Origin: Pseudomonas sp. MWU15-20650
GTDB lineage: Bacteria; Pseudomonadota; Gammaproteobacteria; Pseudomonadales; Pseudomonadaceae
DNA length: 64,000 nt
Direction of reading: 5' to 3'
Assembly: GCF_023242475.1 (NCBI RefSeq)
Contig: NZ_JALJFG010000025.1
Location: 1 to 64,000 of the forward strand
The notes under the pieces are model-generated. The model was not told the DNA's origin. It ran no database searches and saw only the letters and a program-made list of their open reading frames with translations. Shown here piece after piece: positions 63,072 through 64,000 of the stretch (the stretch's first letter is position 1; each line of letters starts with the position of its first letter). The position numbers were made by a program, and so were the translations under genes.

Positions 63072-63664
63072 GATCCAATGTGGGAGCGTTCGTACTGATG
63101 TTGAGCGTTTCAGGCCTGGCCAACGCCTTCGACCTGCAGCAACTCAGCGACCAACTGGCCAAACCCGCCGTCATCCACGGCAACTTCACCCAGGAAAAAC
63201 ACCTGCGCGCCCTGCCGCAACCACTGGTCAGCAAGGGCACCTTCGTCCTCGCCAAGGACCACGGCCTGCTGTGGCTGCTGAAAACCCCGCTGCAACAGGA
63301 CTACCGTATCAGCGCCCAAGGCATCGCCCGGCGTGACGCCAACGGCTGGCAGTTGCTGCCGAACAAGAGTGCCGGGGCCGAACAAAACCGTCTGTTCCTT
63401 GCGGTGCTCCAAGGCGACAGCAGCGGCCTGCAGCGCGACTTTGAATTGCAACTGCAAGGCGAAGCCAAGCAATGGAAGCTGACGCTGATCCCACGCTCAT
63501 TGCTGCTCAAACAAGTTTTCATCCAGATCAATATCGACGGCGGCGATTTGGTGCAAACCATCCAGCTACTGGAGACCCAAGGCGACAGCACCGTGCTGCG
63601 CATGCAGGACAGCACGGCTGGCCAACCCTTGAGCGATGCGGAGCAACATGACTTTGCCCAGTGA
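63068..63664 (+). CDS. LolA-like outer-membrane lipoprotein carrier protein
   Basis: The 198-residue protein has a Sec signal peptide (MRSNVGAFVLMLSVSGLANA) and a LolA-type sequence: GNFTQEKHLRALPQPLVSKGTFVLAKDHGLLWLLKTP. Dedicated LolA-like proteins in aryl polyene clusters are thought to carry the glycolipid across the periplasm. Start overlaps the thioesterase stop (ATGA); its end overlaps the MMPL gene by 17 bases. Confidence 0.88.
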   Translation: MRSNVGAFVLMLSVSGLANAFDLQQLSDQLAKPAVIHGNFTQEKHLRALPQPLVSKGTFVLAKDHGLLWLLKTPLQQDYRISAQGIARRDANGWQLLPNKSAGAEQNRLFLAVLQGDSSGLQRDFELQLQGEAKQWKLTLIPRSLLLKQVFIQINIDGGDLVQTIQLLETQGDSTVLRMQDSTAGQPLSDAEQHDFAQ

Positions 63665-64000
63665 GCGCTGGCTGCCGCGGCTGTTCCTGACCCTGCTGGT
63701 GGCCGTACTGGCCCTGGCCGGCTGGCAGTGGCGCCACGGCGCGCCGCTGTCGGCCAACCTGATGGAGCTGGTGCCGGGCAACACGCCGGATGCCCTGGAG
63801 CTGCAAGCCGAACAGCGCATGCAGGAGCCGTTGAACCGCGAAATGCTGGTGCTGGTGGGCCACGCCGATCGGCAAACAGCCGTGGCCGTAGCCCAACAAC
63901 TGGGTGAGCGCTGGCAGGCCAGCGGCCTGTTTGAAAAAGTGCAGTGGAACCTGCAAGCCGACTTGCCGGCGTTGCGCGAGCAGTTACTGCGCGGGCGCCT
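63648..64000 (+). CDS. MMPL/RND-type exporter, 5' part only
   Basis: The first 117 codons are visible: MTLPSERWLPRLF, a long hydrophobic helix, then ANLMELVPGNTPDALELQAEQRMQEPLNREMLVLVG, the usual N-terminus of the MMPL family exporters found in aryl polyene clusters. It should extract the polyene lipid from the inner membrane and pass it to the LolA-like protein. The gene is cut by the window edge. Confidence 0.85.
   Translation, partial: MTLPSERWLPRLFLTLLVAVLALAGWQWRHGAPLSANLMELVPGNTPDALELQAEQRMQEPLNREMLVLVGHADRQTAVAVAQQLGERWQASGLFEKVQWNLQADLPALREQLLRGR

Overview
This is chromosomal DNA of a fluorescent-group Pseudomonas (P. fluorescens-like). Evidence: high GC in every reading frame, core genes resembling P. 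aeruginosa PA4997 to PA5023 in content and order (comparison from memory), and palindromic repeats of the types seen in fluorescent pseudomonads (GTGGGAGGGGGCTTG and GTAGGAGCGAGCTTGCTCGCGAA). I saw no tRNA, rRNA, CRISPR array, insertion sequence or prophage.

Region 1 (1-22.9 kb) is the lipopolysaccharide core region. It holds msbA, a WaaL-type O-antigen ligase fused to a kinase-like domain, two core glycosyltransferases, a PIG-L deacetylase (dnpA-like), a Mig-14 homologue and a NodU-type carbamoyltransferase (wapO-like). A DUF1375 lipoprotein and a TonB-dependent receptor come next. They are followed by the tightly overlapping minus-strand run waaF-waaC-waaG-waaP-wapP-wapQ-(PA5006-like dual kinase). 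glnE lies upstream of waaF.

Region 2 (22.9-32.3 kb) holds pyruvate dehydrogenase aceE-aceF behind a promoter with two identical-type operators, a DipA-like GAF/PAS/GGDEF/EAL protein, msrA and rlmJ.

Region 3 (32.3-46.2 kb) mixes accessory and core genes: a vgrG plus DUF4123 adaptor pair with no effector gene, a DUF2165 membrane protein, the divergent proline genes putP/putA with a cluster of GGTTGCACC sites, an acyl-CoA dehydrogenase, a zapA/TIGR02449 pair, and a chemoreceptor with a good FliA-type promoter.

Region 4 (46.2-54.9 kb) holds the K+/H+ antiporter cvrA, the mechanosensitive channel mscK, the AMPylase selO, thioredoxin trxC, a tandem pair of 217-bp repeat units and an orphan parA-like gene.

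Region 5 (55.1 kb to the end) is the first part of an aryl-polyene-type biosynthetic operon: chain-length-factor-like ketosynthase, acyltransferase, two acyl carrier proteins, a membrane protein, an AMP-ligase fused to a hot-dog dehydratase, a GT2 glycosyltransferase, an LpxL-like acyltransferase, an aromatic amino acid ammonia-lyase, a thioesterase, a LolA-like protein and an RND/MMPL exporter cut by the window edge. The genes mostly overlap and start about 80 nt after a well-formed sigma70-like promoter. The ketoreductases and main ketosynthase expected for such a pathway should lie beyond the right edge.
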